This document shows positions 1-8,918 of a stretch of DNA of 59,360 bases, piece by piece. The translations under genes were made by a program, and so were the position numbers. The notes below the pieces were generated by a model, which saw only the letters and a list, made by a program, of their open reading frames with translations, was not told where the DNA came from and ran no database searches. Numbering within the stretch: the stretch's first letter is position 1; the number at the start of each line of letters is the position of its first letter. The stretch is from Paenalicyclobacillus cellulosilyticus. Lineage in GTDB: Bacteria; Bacillota; Bacilli; Alicyclobacillales; Alicyclobacillaceae. The stretch covers positions 1 to 59,360 of the forward strand of contig NZ_BMOY01000014.1 of assembly GCF_014647315.1 (NCBI RefSeq), written 5' to 3'.

Positions 1-104
1 GGTTGTTCGTCATGCATGAGTTTGGGGGAGCCGTGGAGGGAATGCAAGGTGGGCGGGATTTGACGCTTACGAAGTTCCTTGGCAATCTCAGTGGATGGAA
101 ATGC
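1..104 (+). other. Left flank of CRISPR array 1, probable leader side
   Basis: These bases precede the first repeat of array 1. No repeat copy or coding region is visible here. In type V-B repeats the end reading GAAGTGGCAC abuts the spacer used as guide, so the array should be transcribed rightward and this flank should be the leader side. The effector genes (cas12b) and tracrRNA would then lie left of the window. No A/T-rich leader or clear promoter can be recognised in so short a piece. Confidence 0.4.
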
Positions 105-1857
105 GTCGGAACGATGAACAAGGGATCGAAGAAGTGGCACTCATGGTCGTCTGGTGCAGTTCCAAATCGTGCGGTTAGTCGGAACGATGAACAAGGGATC
201 GAAGAAGTGGCACGGAGTTCAAGGAGGAGGACGAAGAAAGAGGACGGTGGTCGGAACGATGAACAAGGGATCGAAGAAGTGGCACCCATTCACGTCGCAT
301 GGATACAATCCTATTATTGCGTCGGAACGATGAACAAGGGATCGAAGAAGTGGCACTTTGAGGTACGTCACCCGTCCGAACGGTACTTTGGTCGGAACGA
401 TGAACAAGGGATCGAAGAAGTGGCACGGAAGTGTGGGGTTGACATCGGCATTGGTTGACGAGTCGGAACGATGAACAAGGGATCGAAGAAGTGGCACAAC
501 AAGACCCAAACCGTGTGAATCAATTGCTCAAGCGTCGGAACGATGAACAAGGGATCGAAGAAGTGGCACTCCCATTTCACACCAGTCGCACCCTCTAGTT
601 TCTCGTCGGAACGATGAACAAGGGATCGAAGAAGTGGCACGCACTGCACGTAGTCGTGTCTGTGGGTAGACTCAAGTCGGAACGATGAACAAGGGATCGA
701 AGAAGTGGCACGTTCCCGAACAGATACAAAAATCTAGATTCGATGTAGGTCGGAACGATGAACAAGGGATCGAAGAAGTGGCACCTTGGGAAACAGATAG
801 AGGTGAGCGCATATGGCTGAGTCGGAACGATGAACAAGGGATCGAAGAAGTGGCACGCGCATGGCGTGCGGCATGTGTTGGACGGCGACCATGGTCGGAA
901 CGATGAACAAGGGATCGAAGAAGTGGCACTCTCGAACGCATTGGCATGGCGCGGACAACGATCTGTCGGAACGATGAACAAGGGATCGAAGAAGTGGCAC
1001 TCTGACTTTTTGTTACTGTTGTCAAGGCTGTCAAGTCGGAACGATGAACAAGGGATCGAAGAAGTGGCACGGGATATATATCCACCTTTCGCGCCAACCG
1101 CGACGGTCGGAACGATGAACAAGGGATCGAAGAAGTGGCACCAAAAAAGTTCGTCTGGATCTCTTTCAAACAGCTTGTCGGAACGATGAACAAGGGATCG
1201 AAGAAGTGGCACTCTAGTTCGATTGAAGAACAGGCGCCCACTATCGAGTCGGAACGATGAACAAGGGATCGAAGAAGTGGCACGGCCAATTGAACCGTCA
1301 CATCTCCGCGCTTCCAGAAGGTCGGAACGATGAACAAGGGATCGAAGAAGTGGCACTTGAACCATGTGTTCTGGACACGCGACGCCAATGAGTCGGAACG
1401 ATGAACAAGGGATCGAAGAAGTGGCACCGTAGCTGGTGAACTTGTGGATGCAAAGACGGGAAGTCGGAACGATGAACAAGGGATCGAAGAAGTGGCACTT
1501 CTCGGCTCAGCATAATCACCACTCCAAAGGAACGTCGGAACGATGAACAAGGGATCGAAGAAGTGGCACCTTCGTTGGAGCCCAAACGACAGGGCCGTGC
1601 CACGAAGTCGGAACGATGAACAAGGGATCGAAGAAGTGGCACAATGATGACTGCGTGCGACTTGCGCGGCTCACGCGTCGGAACGATGAACAAGGGATCG
1701 AAGAAGTGGCACTCATTGTACTCAAACGGCAGTTTGAACTGGCTGGACAGTCGGAACGATGAACAAGGGATCGAAGAAGTGGCACGATATTTCCAGAGGA
1801 GGAATTTCCACATGAGCGACAGTCGGAACGATGAACAAGGGATCGAAGAAGTGGCAC
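105..1857 (+). CRISPR. Type V-B-like CRISPR array, 25 repeats
   Basis: Twenty-five apparently identical 36-bp repeats separate 24 spacers of about 34 to 38 bp. The repeat starts GTCGGAACGATGAACAAGGG and ends ATCGAAGAAGTGGCAC. From memory, the Alicyclobacillus acidoterrestris Cas12b (C2c1) repeat also begins GTCGGA, has a GCGAT core and ends GAGAAGTGGCAC, so the end that pairs with tracrRNA and meets the guide is nearly the same. The repeat is unrelated to the two I-G arrays further right. No degenerate terminal repeat is seen. The last repeat ends 13 bp from the convergent lysR stop codon. The subtype call rests on repeat similarity only, because no cas12b lies in the window. Translations across the repeats are artefacts. 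Confidence 0.9.
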
Positions 1858-1870
1858 CAGACATACCCCC

Positions 1871-2803
1871 TCACCCCCGGGCCACTCCATCCCGCCCCAA
1901 CAGCCGGGCGGCGTGCCCTTCCGCCGCCCAGCGCGCCAGATACGCGACAAACGCGTCCATGGCGCGCGTGCGGAACTGCGACGGGTGCATGAGCCATGAG
2001 AACTCGCGCTGCAGCGGCACGCCCCGCACGCGCAAGGCGCGCAGGGTGTCGAGGGCCCGCTCCTTGCGGATGGCCCATTCGGAGACCACGGCGACGCCGA
2101 GCCCCGCCTCGACCGACTCCTTGATCACCTGCGTGCTGCCGAACTCCATCAGCGTGCGTGGCACAAACCCGGCCTGCTGAAACAGCCGATCCGCCACGTC
2201 CCGCGTCCCGGACCCGCGCTCGCGGACAATCCAGGTCTCGTCCGCCAACTCTTCCGGCTCCACCTCCGTACGGTTCGCCCAGCGGTGCTGGCGGCCGACG
2301 ATGACCACCAGCGTGTCGGCAAGGAACGGCCGCACCTCCAGGCGGAGCTTCGGATCGACCCCGCCTTCCACGACCCCGACGTCCAGCTGGTGCTCTGCGA
2401 TCTGCTCCGCGACGTGTTGCGTGTTCTCGATGAGAATCGTCGGCGCCACCTCGGGGTACGCGCGGCGGAACCCGGAGATGACGTGCGGCAGCACGTACTC
2501 GCCGATGGTGAAGCTCGCTCCGATGCACAGCGGCCCTTTCACGGTCTGCGTTAGGTCTTCCAGGAGCCGCGTCATCTGGCCGTAATGTTTCAGGATCTGC
2601 TTTGCGTGGTGATACACGATCTCGCCCGCCTTCGTCAGCCGGACGTACTTGTTGGTCCTGTCGATGAGCTTCGCGCCGAGCTCGGCCTCCAGACCCTGGA
2701 TGTGCTGGCTGACGGCCGGCTGGGTGAGGTGCAGCTCCTCCGCCGTCCGCGAGAATCCTCCTTTATCCGCCACCGTCACGAAGACGAGCAAACGCGTGTC
2801 CAT
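1871..2803 (-). CDS. LysR-family transcriptional regulator
   Basis: A 310-residue LysR-type regulator. The N-terminal winged helix-turn-helix (about residues 1-60) carries the typical segment FSRTAEELHLTQPAVSQHI, followed by a linker helix and a periplasmic-binding-protein-like effector domain. The ATG start is preferred because GGAGGGG lies 7 bp upstream; an earlier in-frame start would lack this site. The gene is divergent from the YeiH-type transporter gene, as in the yeiE-yeiH and cysL arrangements, so it probably controls that neighbour in response to a sulfur or anion signal. The specific effector cannot be read from sequence. Confidence 0.9.
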   Translation of the reverse strand: MDTRLLVFVTVADKGGFSRTAEELHLTQPAVSQHIQGLEAELGAKLIDRTNKYVRLTKAGEIVYHHAKQILKHYGQMTRLLEDLTQTVKGPLCIGASFTIGEYVLPHVISGFRRAYPEVAPTILIENTQHVAEQIAEHQLDVGVVEGGVDPKLRLEVRPFLADTLVVIVGRQHRWANRTEVEPEELADETWIVRERGSGTRDVADRLFQQAGFVPRTLMEFGSTQVIKESVEAGLGVAVVSEWAIRKERALDTLRALRVRGVPLQREFSWLMHPSQFRTRAMDAFVAYLARWAAEGHAARLLGRDGVARG

Positions 2804-2925
2804 GCGCCATCCCCTCCACGTGGGCGGCGTCAACAACTCGCCGCCTGAGCGTCGTATTCGCCGTCACTTGGCCAGCGCCAAGGCGAGGTTTCGCCGTACG
2901 CAACCCGTCGTGTCATTTGTGATTC

Positions 2926-2940
2926 TTATTATGCCAATAA
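2926..2940. promoter_or_regulatory. Candidate LysR operator in divergent intergenic region
   Basis: TTATT-ATGCC-AATAA is a perfect 5-bp-arm inverted repeat in an AT-rich patch between lysR and the YeiH-type gene, within otherwise GC-rich DNA. LysR proteins usually bind interrupted dyads in just this position. A possible -10 (TATAAA) for the transporter follows about 20 bp downstream. Confidence 0.4.
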
Positions 2941-3014
2941 AAATGATTCATTTCACTTATAAAATGCCCCGGCGTATCCTACAGTCGAAACGATCGGAAG
3001 GGGAGGCCGGGTGG

Positions 3015-4154
3015 ATGGAAGGGCATACGCGACCATCATGGCACGCGACGGAAAAACCTACCCACGCGCCGGTGCGCGTGCCGGGTGCGGCGGCGCTCGG
3101 GATGGCTGGCGGGATGGCGTGGACGTTCGCCTTTGCGGCGGCAGGCATCGCTTTGGCGCACCTGCCTGGATTCGCGCGGATGGGGGGCATGGTGTGCGCC
3201 ATCCTGCTCGCCATCGCCGCGCGCCAGGTGGTGGGTTACCCAGAACGGTTGCGCCCGGGGATCCAGCTCGTCAGCCAGCGCGGACTGCGCCTGGCCATCG
3301 TGCTGTACGGCTTGCGGCTGAACTTGCCCACCGTGTTGCACCAAGGTCTGCCGCTCGTCGCAAAGGGCGCGGTCACCATCGCGATCGCGCTTTCCATCAG
3401 CGCCTTGGTCGGCCGGTGGTTGGGGGCGGACCGATCGCTGACATGGTTGCTCGGCGTGGGCACCGGCGTCTGCGGCGCCGCCGCCGTGGCCGCCATTTCG
3501 CCCATCCTCGGGGCGGCGGCGGAAGACACCGCCATTGCGGTCGGGATGGTGGCGCTCATCGGCACCGTCTTTTCGATGGCGTACACCCTCGTGCGGCCGT
3601 GGCTGGATCTGAGTGCCGTCGCCTACGGCGCGTGGTCCGGGTTGAGCCTGCATGAGATTGCCCACGTCGCCGCCGCCGCGGCGCCGGCGGGATCGCAGGC
3701 GATGGCCGTTGCGCTTTTGGCCAAACTGGGGCGGGTGTTGCTGTTGGTGCCGTTGTCGTTCGCGTGGCTGTGGTGGCGCCGGCGGCAGGAAGCGAAGCGC
3801 AGCGCCGCACCCGAAGCGAAAGATGGGCCTGTGCCCGAAACGGAGGAAACGAGCAGGTCTGACCCCAAGGGGGCACGTGGGGCCGCCCTCAGTTCGGCGC
3901 GGGTGTCGTTTCCTTGGTTCCTCGTCGGATTCGTCGCCATGAGTGTCCTTGGGTCGCTCGGATGGCTTGGGGCACCCGCAGTGCAGGCGGTGGAGCAAGC
4001 GAGCAGCGACCTGCTCACCGCCGCCATGGTCGGGTTGGGCATGAACGTGCACCTGCGGGCCATCGGCCAAAAGGCGCTGCGGCCGCTCTTGGCCATGCTG
4101 GCAGCGAGCTTGGCGGTGTCGTTGGCGTCGCTTGTCAGCGTGCGGTGGATTTAG
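3015..4154 (+). CDS. YeiH-family putative anion/sulfate exporter
   Basis: A 379-residue polytopic membrane protein of the YeiH (UPF0324) family, annotated elsewhere as a putative sulfate exporter. About ten hydrophobic segments are visible. Family-like stretches include YGLRLNLPTVLHQG, GTGVCGAAAVAAISPIL and GLGMNVHLRAIGQKALRP near the C terminus. A charged, poorly conserved cytoplasmic loop rich in Glu, Arg and Lys lies at about residues 255-295. The ATG at 3015 is chosen because AAGGGGAGG lies just upstream; longer in-frame readings run into the divergent lysR. The transported substrate is not proven for most family members. Pairing with a divergent lysR suggests inducible expression. Confidence 0.88.
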   Translation: MEGHTRPSWHATEKPTHAPVRVPGAAALGMAGGMAWTFAFAAAGIALAHLPGFARMGGMVCAILLAIAARQVVGYPERLRPGIQLVSQRGLRLAIVLYGLRLNLPTVLHQGLPLVAKGAVTIAIALSISALVGRWLGADRSLTWLLGVGTGVCGAAAVAAISPILGAAAEDTAIAVGMVALIGTVFSMAYTLVRPWLDLSAVAYGAWSGLSLHEIAHVAAAAAPAGSQAMAVALLAKLGRVLLLVPLSFAWLWWRRRQEAKRSAAPEAKDGPVPETEETSRSDPKGARGAALSSARVSFPWFLVGFVAMSVLGSLGWLGAPAVQAVEQASSDLLTAAMVGLGMNVHLRAIGQKALRPLLAMLAASLAVSLASLVSVRWI

Positions 4155-4236
4155 ACGCAAAACGAGCATCCGCCCCCAAGGGGCTGCGTTTCCGGGGCGG
4201 TTGCTTGCCCATTCAGCGAGAGGGGCCTTGGAGATG

Positions 4237-4983
4237 TCACAGCACCGTGAGAATCTCCGGGCCGTTCTCCGTGATCGCGATGGTATGCTCGTATTGCGTG
4301 CTGAGGCTGCCGTCGGCTGTGCGCGCCGTCCACCCGTCGGGATCGATCTTCACCTCGTACCCACCGGCGTTCACCATGGGCTCTATCGTGAACGTCATGC
4401 CCTTGCGGATGCGCGGGCCGCGGTGCGGCGGCCCGTAGTGGAGCACCTCCGGGCTTTCATGCATCTTGCGGCCGATGCCGTGGCCGATGAAGTCGCGCAC
4501 GACGGAGAACCCCTGCGACTCCACATACGTTTGGATGGCGTGGCCGATGTCGGAGATGTGGTTGCCGATGACCGCCTGCTCGATGCCTTTGAACAGCGCC
4601 GTGTGCGTCACCTCGAGCAGGCGGCGCGCCTCGTCCGAAACCTGCCCCACCGCGTAGCTCCACGCCGAATCCGCATGCAACCCCTTGTACACCGCCACCA
4701 TGTCCACCGTGATGATGTCGCCTTCCTTGAGGCGGTAGTCGCTTGGAAACCCGTGGCAGACCACGTCGTTGACCGATGTGCAGCTGGCAAACGGGTATCC
4801 TTTGTATCCCTTTTGCGCCGGTTCCATCTTGTGGCGCAGAATGAACGACTCGACAAAGCGATCGATGTCGAGCGTGGTGATGCCGGGACGGATGAGCTTG
4901 GCGAGCGCTTCATGGCACGCGGCGACCACCTTTCCGGCTTCGCGCATGAGGCTGATTTCGTAACGGCTCTTGATGGTGATCAC
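4237..4983 (-). CDS. map: Type I methionine aminopeptidase
   Basis: A 248-residue methionine aminopeptidase, the usual length for the bacterial type Ia enzyme, which removes the initiator Met from nascent proteins. All metal ligands can be read: His77 in VCHGFP, Asp94 in TVDMVAVY, Asp105 in HADSAW, the His in GHGIGRKMHE, Glu in TIEPM and Glu in QYEHTIAI. Translation most likely starts at GTG with GGAGG 7 bp upstream; the longer in-frame reading has no family similarity. It stands alone and converges with the YeiH-type gene. Confidence 0.95.
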   Translation of the reverse strand: MITIKSRYEISLMREAGKVVAACHEALAKLIRPGITTLDIDRFVESFILRHKMEPAQKGYKGYPFASCTSVNDVVCHGFPSDYRLKEGDIITVDMVAVYKGLHADSAWSYAVGQVSDEARRLLEVTHTALFKGIEQAVIGNHISDIGHAIQTYVESQGFSVVRDFIGHGIGRKMHESPEVLHYGPPHRGPRIRKGMTFTIEPMVNAGGYEVKIDPDGWTARTADGSLSTQYEHTIAITENGPEILTVL

Positions 4984-5299
4984 GCTGCTTCCTCCCCTGC
5001 TGTCGCCGTGTGTCGCTCTCCTCAGGGTACCACAGAAGGGACAGGGGAGGGTAGGAAGCCGCGCATGGTGACGGGGTGAGTGACGGGGAAGCAGGGTTTT
5101 GGCGACGGTTCGGGCCTCCTGTCCGTACCATGCTGTGCGTCCTCCGCATGGAATGGTTATGGCTTCAAGCACGGCACCGGCCACGGCGGGTCCAGGGGTG
5201 CCGGTCGGATCGTTCAGGAGGAAGAAGCGTTGGCAGCACAACGAGTGTTTGGCATCCTGCTCGCGACGTACGATGCAGAACATGAGACACACACGCATC
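4984..5299. other. Intergenic region between map and array 2
   Basis: No convincing gene. Several reading frames are open through the segment on both strands, but none has a recognisable domain together with a good ribosome binding site. The right edge is the leader-distal end of array 2, and the left edge holds the map ribosome binding site. It may include remnants of older sequence displaced by the array. Confidence 0.4.
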
Positions 5300-6287
5300 C
5301 TTCAATGGGGCCGCGGACCACGTCCGCGGAGCAACTTTGAGGCGGTTGCGCCGGTCGCGTTGAAAGTCAGTGCTTCAATGGGGCCGCGGATCACGTCCGC
5401 GGAGCAACGCACTAATCCAAACACCTTTACCACTATCTGGCCGATATGCTTCAATGGGGCCGCGGATCACGTCCGCGGAGCAACGCGGCTCGGGTTCCAG
5501 GTGAGCGCGGTGGCCTCGGGCTTCAATGGGGCCGCGGATCACGTCCGCGGAGCAACAGCCGCCGGAGACGGCGCAGGACGTGCGGCGGATACTGGCTTCA
5601 ATGGGGCCGCGGATCACGTCCGCGGAGCAACGTTCTCTGTGCAGCCGCTGCACGCCGGTGTGTAAGGCTTCAATGGGGCCGCGGATCACGTCCGCGGAGC
5701 AACGCACAGGATGTTCCTCATCCCATGCGGTTTGCTCCAGCTTCAATGGGGCCGCGGATCACGTCCGCGGAGCAACTCTGCGAATTTTCGGGAGTCGTGA
5801 GAGAGGCTTTCAGGCTTCAATGGGGCCGCGGATCACGTCCGCGGAGCAACACATCGTGGCTCAATCGTCTCATTCTGACGCTGCAAGGCTTCAATGGGGC
5901 CGCGGATCACGTCCGCGGAGCAACGACAAGGCGGAGCGGATTGCAGCTCGCGCCAAGAAGCTTCAATGGGGCCGCGGATCACGTCCGCGGAGCAACGATC
6001 GCGGAGCACACGGGCTGGACCGCGCATGATGTGCTTCAATGGGGCCGCGGATCACGTCCGCGGAGCAACGCAGTCCTATCTCGACATCGGCAAGAAGTAT
6101 GGGAGCTTCAATGGGGCCGCGGATCACGTCCGCGGAGCAACGCACGCCGACGGCGTTGTCGATGGCAAACGCGGTCGGGCTTCAATGGGGCCGCGGATCA
6201 CGTCCGCGGAGCAACTCCGAACAGCATGGTTATCACAGCGCCCCACGGCGGCTTCAATGGGGCCGCGGATCACGTCCGCGGAGCAAC
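5300..6287 (-). CRISPR. Type I-G CRISPR array, 14 repeats
   Basis: Fourteen repeats of 37 bp (36 in the first) separate 13 spacers of 35-39 bp. On the plus strand the repeat begins GCTTCAATGGGGCC and ends CCGCGGAGCAAC. A 7-bp stem, CCGCGGA/TCCGCGG, closes a TCACG loop. The minus strand ends each repeat with ATTGAAGC, the usual 5' crRNA tag form, and the right flank is a leader shared with array 3, so transcription is leftward. The leftmost repeat is degenerate (missing the first G, with ACC for ATC), as expected for the old, leader-distal end. The cas4-cas1-cas2 genes lie just right of the leader and diverge from this array. Confidence 0.97.
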
Positions 6288-6490
6288 GCCTCTCTATCCA
6301 GCCCTGTCCTGACGCGGAATCCCGGCCAAATTCCGCGAACTCCTCCGCATGAGATGCACCGCTGCCGCTTCAGACGCCTTCATTGTACCCCCTTCTTGGC
6401 AAAAAATCCAGATATCTCGCGGGTTACCTGGATTGCGCGAAACCCCCGGGGTTCGGCCATCACTCCGGGTTCGCGCAGTTCGCGCGACGG
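6288..6490 (-). promoter_or_regulatory. CRISPR leader of array 2
   Basis: This flank aligns closely with the right flank of array 3 over about 195 bp. Both contain the dyad GCGGAAT...ATTCCGC (imperfect in the other leader) starting about 26 bp from the first repeat. Both contain, read on the minus strand, GGTACAATG, a good -10 (TACAAT at 6382-6387) exactly 95 bp from the array. Both also carry the CG-rich block CGAAACCCCCGGGG. Such conservation in non-coding DNA marks the leader that drives pre-crRNA transcription and directs spacer integration. Confidence 0.85.
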
Positions 6491-6813
6491 CTGTCGGATA
6501 CTGCTTCAGGGCCCAACCTGGGATTATCCCGGCTCGTTCTCCTTCCTTCGGCCCCATGCTGACAGACTTCAACCACCTGGCCAAGCGGTCAACCGACCCA
6601 GCCATCGCTTCCTCCCCATTCCGATTCATTCCGATCCCGCTGGATAACCATGTGGCCCACCGTGTCGTTGTCCGCCCCCACGGGTATCTCATGCTCAGGC
6701 TCTCAACCCCGCCGCTCCTCTATGCCCCATCGAAATATCCACGATGAATATCAACCCTACCATCCGGACATGCTAGATCACGAAACCGGCTGTGGCAAAG
6801 GAGCGACCAACCC
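6491..6813. other. Intergenic region upstream of cas4
   Basis: No gene is recognised. It should contain the promoter of the rightward cas4-cas1-cas2 transcript. No strong consensus hexamers stand out, although short AT-rich patches (AAATATCC, GATGAATATC) lie 50-70 bp before cas4. The cas4 ribosome binding site AAGGAG is at the right edge. A short direct repeat, ATTCCGAT twice, is seen near 6621. Confidence 0.4.
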
Positions 6814-7533
6814 ATGGACGATGATGCGCTCATCCCGATTTCCGCGCTGGAGCACTACGCCTACTGTCCGCGCCAGTGCGCGCTTATTCACGTGGAGCAG
6901 ACGTTTGACGAGAACCGGTTTACCCTCGGCGGCCGCATGGCCCATGCGCGCGTCGATGCGGAGCACGTCCTTTCGGCCCGCGGCCACCAAATCCTCACCG
7001 GGCTGACGGTGTGGTCGGACCGGTACGGGCTCATCGGCAGGTGCGACGTGGTCGAACTGCGCGACGGCCGCCCATATCCCGTCGAATTCAAGCGCGGTAC
7101 CACATCGCGCCGCCTCTGCCACCAGGTCCAACTCTGCGCGCAGGTGCTGTGCCTGGAGGAGATGTTCGGCGTCGACATCCCGGAGGGCGCCATCTATCAC
7201 GTCAGCTCCCGCCGCCGCACGCGCGTGGCACTGACCACGGCGCTGCGGGAGCAAACCCAGCGTATCCTCCGCGAGGTGCGCGCGATGCTGCAATCGCAGA
7301 CGCTGCCGCCAGCCGTCCGCGACGCCCGCTGCAACCACTGCTCGCTGCAGGACGCGTGCCTGCCCGTCTTGACCGGCCGCAGGCGTCCATTCGACTGGTA
7401 TCGCCTGCTGGAAGACGATCTCGCCGCGGAAACCGCTGCCCCTGCACTTCGGCGCGCGGACGCGCGAACACAGGCCGCGTCCGTTTCGGCGGCTTCGGCG
7501 CACAAAACCAAGGAGGAATCCCCATGCCCCTGA
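6814..7533 (+). CDS. cas4: CRISPR-associated exonuclease Cas4
   Basis: A 239-residue Cas4, a RecB-like nuclease with an iron-sulfur cluster that trims and orients prespacers by their PAM before integration. Cys18 and Cys22 (YCPRQC) plus the C-terminal set RCNHCSLQDAC near residues 173-182 would bind the cluster. The nuclease motif reads RCDVVELRDG...VEFKRG (Asp78, Glu91, Lys93). A low-complexity tail of about 40 residues follows. It overlaps cas1 by 10 bp. Subtype I-G usually has Cas4 fused to Cas1; here they are separate but translationally coupled, and the tail may be what remains of, or substitutes for, the linker. Confidence 0.95.
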   Translation: MDDDALIPISALEHYAYCPRQCALIHVEQTFDENRFTLGGRMAHARVDAEHVLSARGHQILTGLTVWSDRYGLIGRCDVVELRDGRPYPVEFKRGTTSRRLCHQVQLCAQVLCLEEMFGVDIPEGAIYHVSSRRRTRVALTTALREQTQRILREVRAMLQSQTLPPAVRDARCNHCSLQDACLPVLTGRRRPFDWYRLLEDDLAAETAAPALRRADARTQAASVSAASAHKTKEESPCP

Positions 7534-8561
7534 CCGCCCATACCTTATACGTGCAGACGGACGGCGCCGTCGTCCGGCTCGATCACGACAACGTCCTTGT
7601 CACCCTGGACAAGCAGGTCCAGACCCGTGTGCCGCTCCACCTGGTGCACGCCATCGTCGCGTTCGGCCGCGTCTCGTTCACCAGTCCGCTGCTCGAACGC
7701 TGCGCGAGGGACGGCCGCAGCGTCGTGAAAATGGACGGGGCCGGGCGGTTCGTATACCGTCTGGAGGGACCGAAGTCCGGCAACGTCCTTTTGCGCACCG
7801 CCCAGTTTCAGGCGTTCCACGATCCCGCGCGCCAGCTGTCCATCGCGCGGGCGTTGGTCGCGGGCAAGCTCTACAATCAGCGCCAGGTGCTCCTGCGCGC
7901 CGCGCGCGACGCCAGCACACCCAGTGCCGCGAACGCCCTGCGCGAGGTGGCCGAGGAGATGGCCCGCGACCTGCGCCGCATCTGCCACATGGACAATCTC
8001 GACACCCTGCGCGGCCTGGAGGGGGTCAACGCCCGCCGTTACTTCGCCGTTTTCCAACACATGCTCGCCCCGCAGGTGCAGCAGGATTTTGCCTTTGCAC
8101 ACCGTTCCCGCCGTCCCCCGCGCGATCCAGTCAACGGGGTGCTCTCGTTTCTCTATGCCGTGCTCACGCACGATGCCGCCGCCGCCGCAGAGAGCGTCGG
8201 GCTCGATCCGCAGATCGGCTTCCTGCACACCCTCCGCCCGGGCCGGCCGGCGCTCGCGCTCGATTTAATGGAAGAGATGCGTCCGGTGCTGGCGGATCGC
8301 GTGGCGCTCACGCTGTTCAACCGGCGGCAGCTGACGCCGGACGATTTCGAGACACTTCCCGGCGGCGCCGTGTCACTCACCGACGCCGCCCGGCGCACCA
8401 TCCTCGCCGAGTACCAGCGGCGCAAGCAGACGGAGGTGGAGCACCCGACGCTGCGCACCCGCCTGGCCCTCGGCCTGGTCCTGCCGCTGCAAGCCCGCCT
8501 CATGGCGCGCGCCATCCGGGGCGATGCCGTCCCGTACATGCCGTTTTTGTACCGGGGGTGA
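7524..8561 (+). CDS. cas1: CRISPR integrase Cas1
   Basis: A 345-residue Cas1, the integrase subunit of the adaptation complex, similar in form to I-C/I-G and V-B versions. Expected metal ligands are visible: Glu in RGLEGVNARRYF (about residue 163), His in IGFLHTLRPGRP (about 234) and the acidic run LDLMEEMRP (about 247). The ATG at 7524 has AGGAGGA 6 bp upstream, inside the end of cas4. Its stop overlaps the start region of cas2. It is the only Cas1 in the window, so it may also serve array 1. Confidence 0.96.
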   Translation: MPLTAHTLYVQTDGAVVRLDHDNVLVTLDKQVQTRVPLHLVHAIVAFGRVSFTSPLLERCARDGRSVVKMDGAGRFVYRLEGPKSGNVLLRTAQFQAFHDPARQLSIARALVAGKLYNQRQVLLRAARDASTPSAANALREVAEEMARDLRRICHMDNLDTLRGLEGVNARRYFAVFQHMLAPQVQQDFAFAHRSRRPPRDPVNGVLSFLYAVLTHDAAAAAESVGLDPQIGFLHTLRPGRPALALDLMEEMRPVLADRVALTLFNRRQLTPDDFETLPGGAVSLTDAARRTILAEYQRRKQTEVEHPTLRTRLALGLVLPLQARLMARAIRGDAVPYMPFLYRG

Positions 8562-8566
8562 GGCTG

Positions 8567-8857
8567 ATGTACTACGTGGTGACCTACGACATCTGCACCG
8601 ACACCAAGCCCGGCCAGAAACGCCTGCGGCGCATCGCGCAGATCTGCGTCAACCACGGGCAGCGGGTGCAGAAGTCGGTGTTTGAGTGCAAACTGGACGA
8701 CACCCAGTACATCCAGCTTGTGGCCCAATTGCGCGACACCATCCGGCCGGACGAGGACAGCGTGCGCATCTACCGCGTGCAGGATTTCAGCCGCAAAACG
8801 CTCGTCAGCCTCGGGCGGGAGGTCGGGATCGACTTCGACGCCCCGTGGATTGTGTGA
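8567..8857 (+). CDS. cas2: CRISPR-associated Cas2
   Basis: A 96-residue Cas2, the small ferredoxin-fold dimer that bridges two Cas1 dimers in the integrase. It starts MYYVVTYDI, where the conserved Asp follows the first strand, and continues with RIAQICVNHGQRVQKSVFEC, typical of the family. The ATG at 8567 is preferred; a GTG at 8558, overlapping the cas1 stop, is an alternative giving three more residues. It ends the adaptation operon; the next gene follows after 61 bp. Confidence 0.95.
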   Translation: MYYVVTYDICTDTKPGQKRLRRIAQICVNHGQRVQKSVFECKLDDTQYIQLVAQLRDTIRPDEDSVRIYRVQDFSRKTLVSLGREVGIDFDAPWIV

Positions 8858-8860
8858 AAT

Positions 8861-8868
8861 GATAAAAT
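8861..8868 (+). promoter_or_regulatory. Possible extended -10 promoter for hicBA
   Basis: TGATAAAAT begins 58 bp before hicB, just after the cas2 stop. It is an extended -10 form (TGN plus TAAAAT) without an obvious -35. It suggests hicBA can be transcribed independently of the cas genes. Confidence 0.3.
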
Positions 8869-8918
8869 GAAACCAGCGACCCGGAATGGAAAAACGGACG
8901 AAGAAGGGGGAGCCTGTG

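Noticed and set aside
3..11. TTGTTCGTC could pair with GATGAACAA of the array-1 repeat, as a tracrRNA anti-repeat would.
   Set aside because: Only nine bases, one of them a G-U pair, with no extension on either side and no terminator; a chance match is likely.
105..1857. Open frames repeating MNKGSKKWH or CHFFDPLFIVPT across array 1.
   Set aside because: They are translations of CRISPR repeats, not proteins.
5080..5340. An 86-codon frame containing IVQEEEALAAQRVFG left of array 2.
   Set aside because: It runs into the first CRISPR repeat, lacks a recognisable domain and has no good start signal.
5300..6287. Open frames repeating MGPRITSAEQ or LQWGRGSRPRSN in array 2, and equivalents in array 3.
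   Set aside because: They are in-frame readings of the 37-bp repeat with spacers and have no independent start or function.
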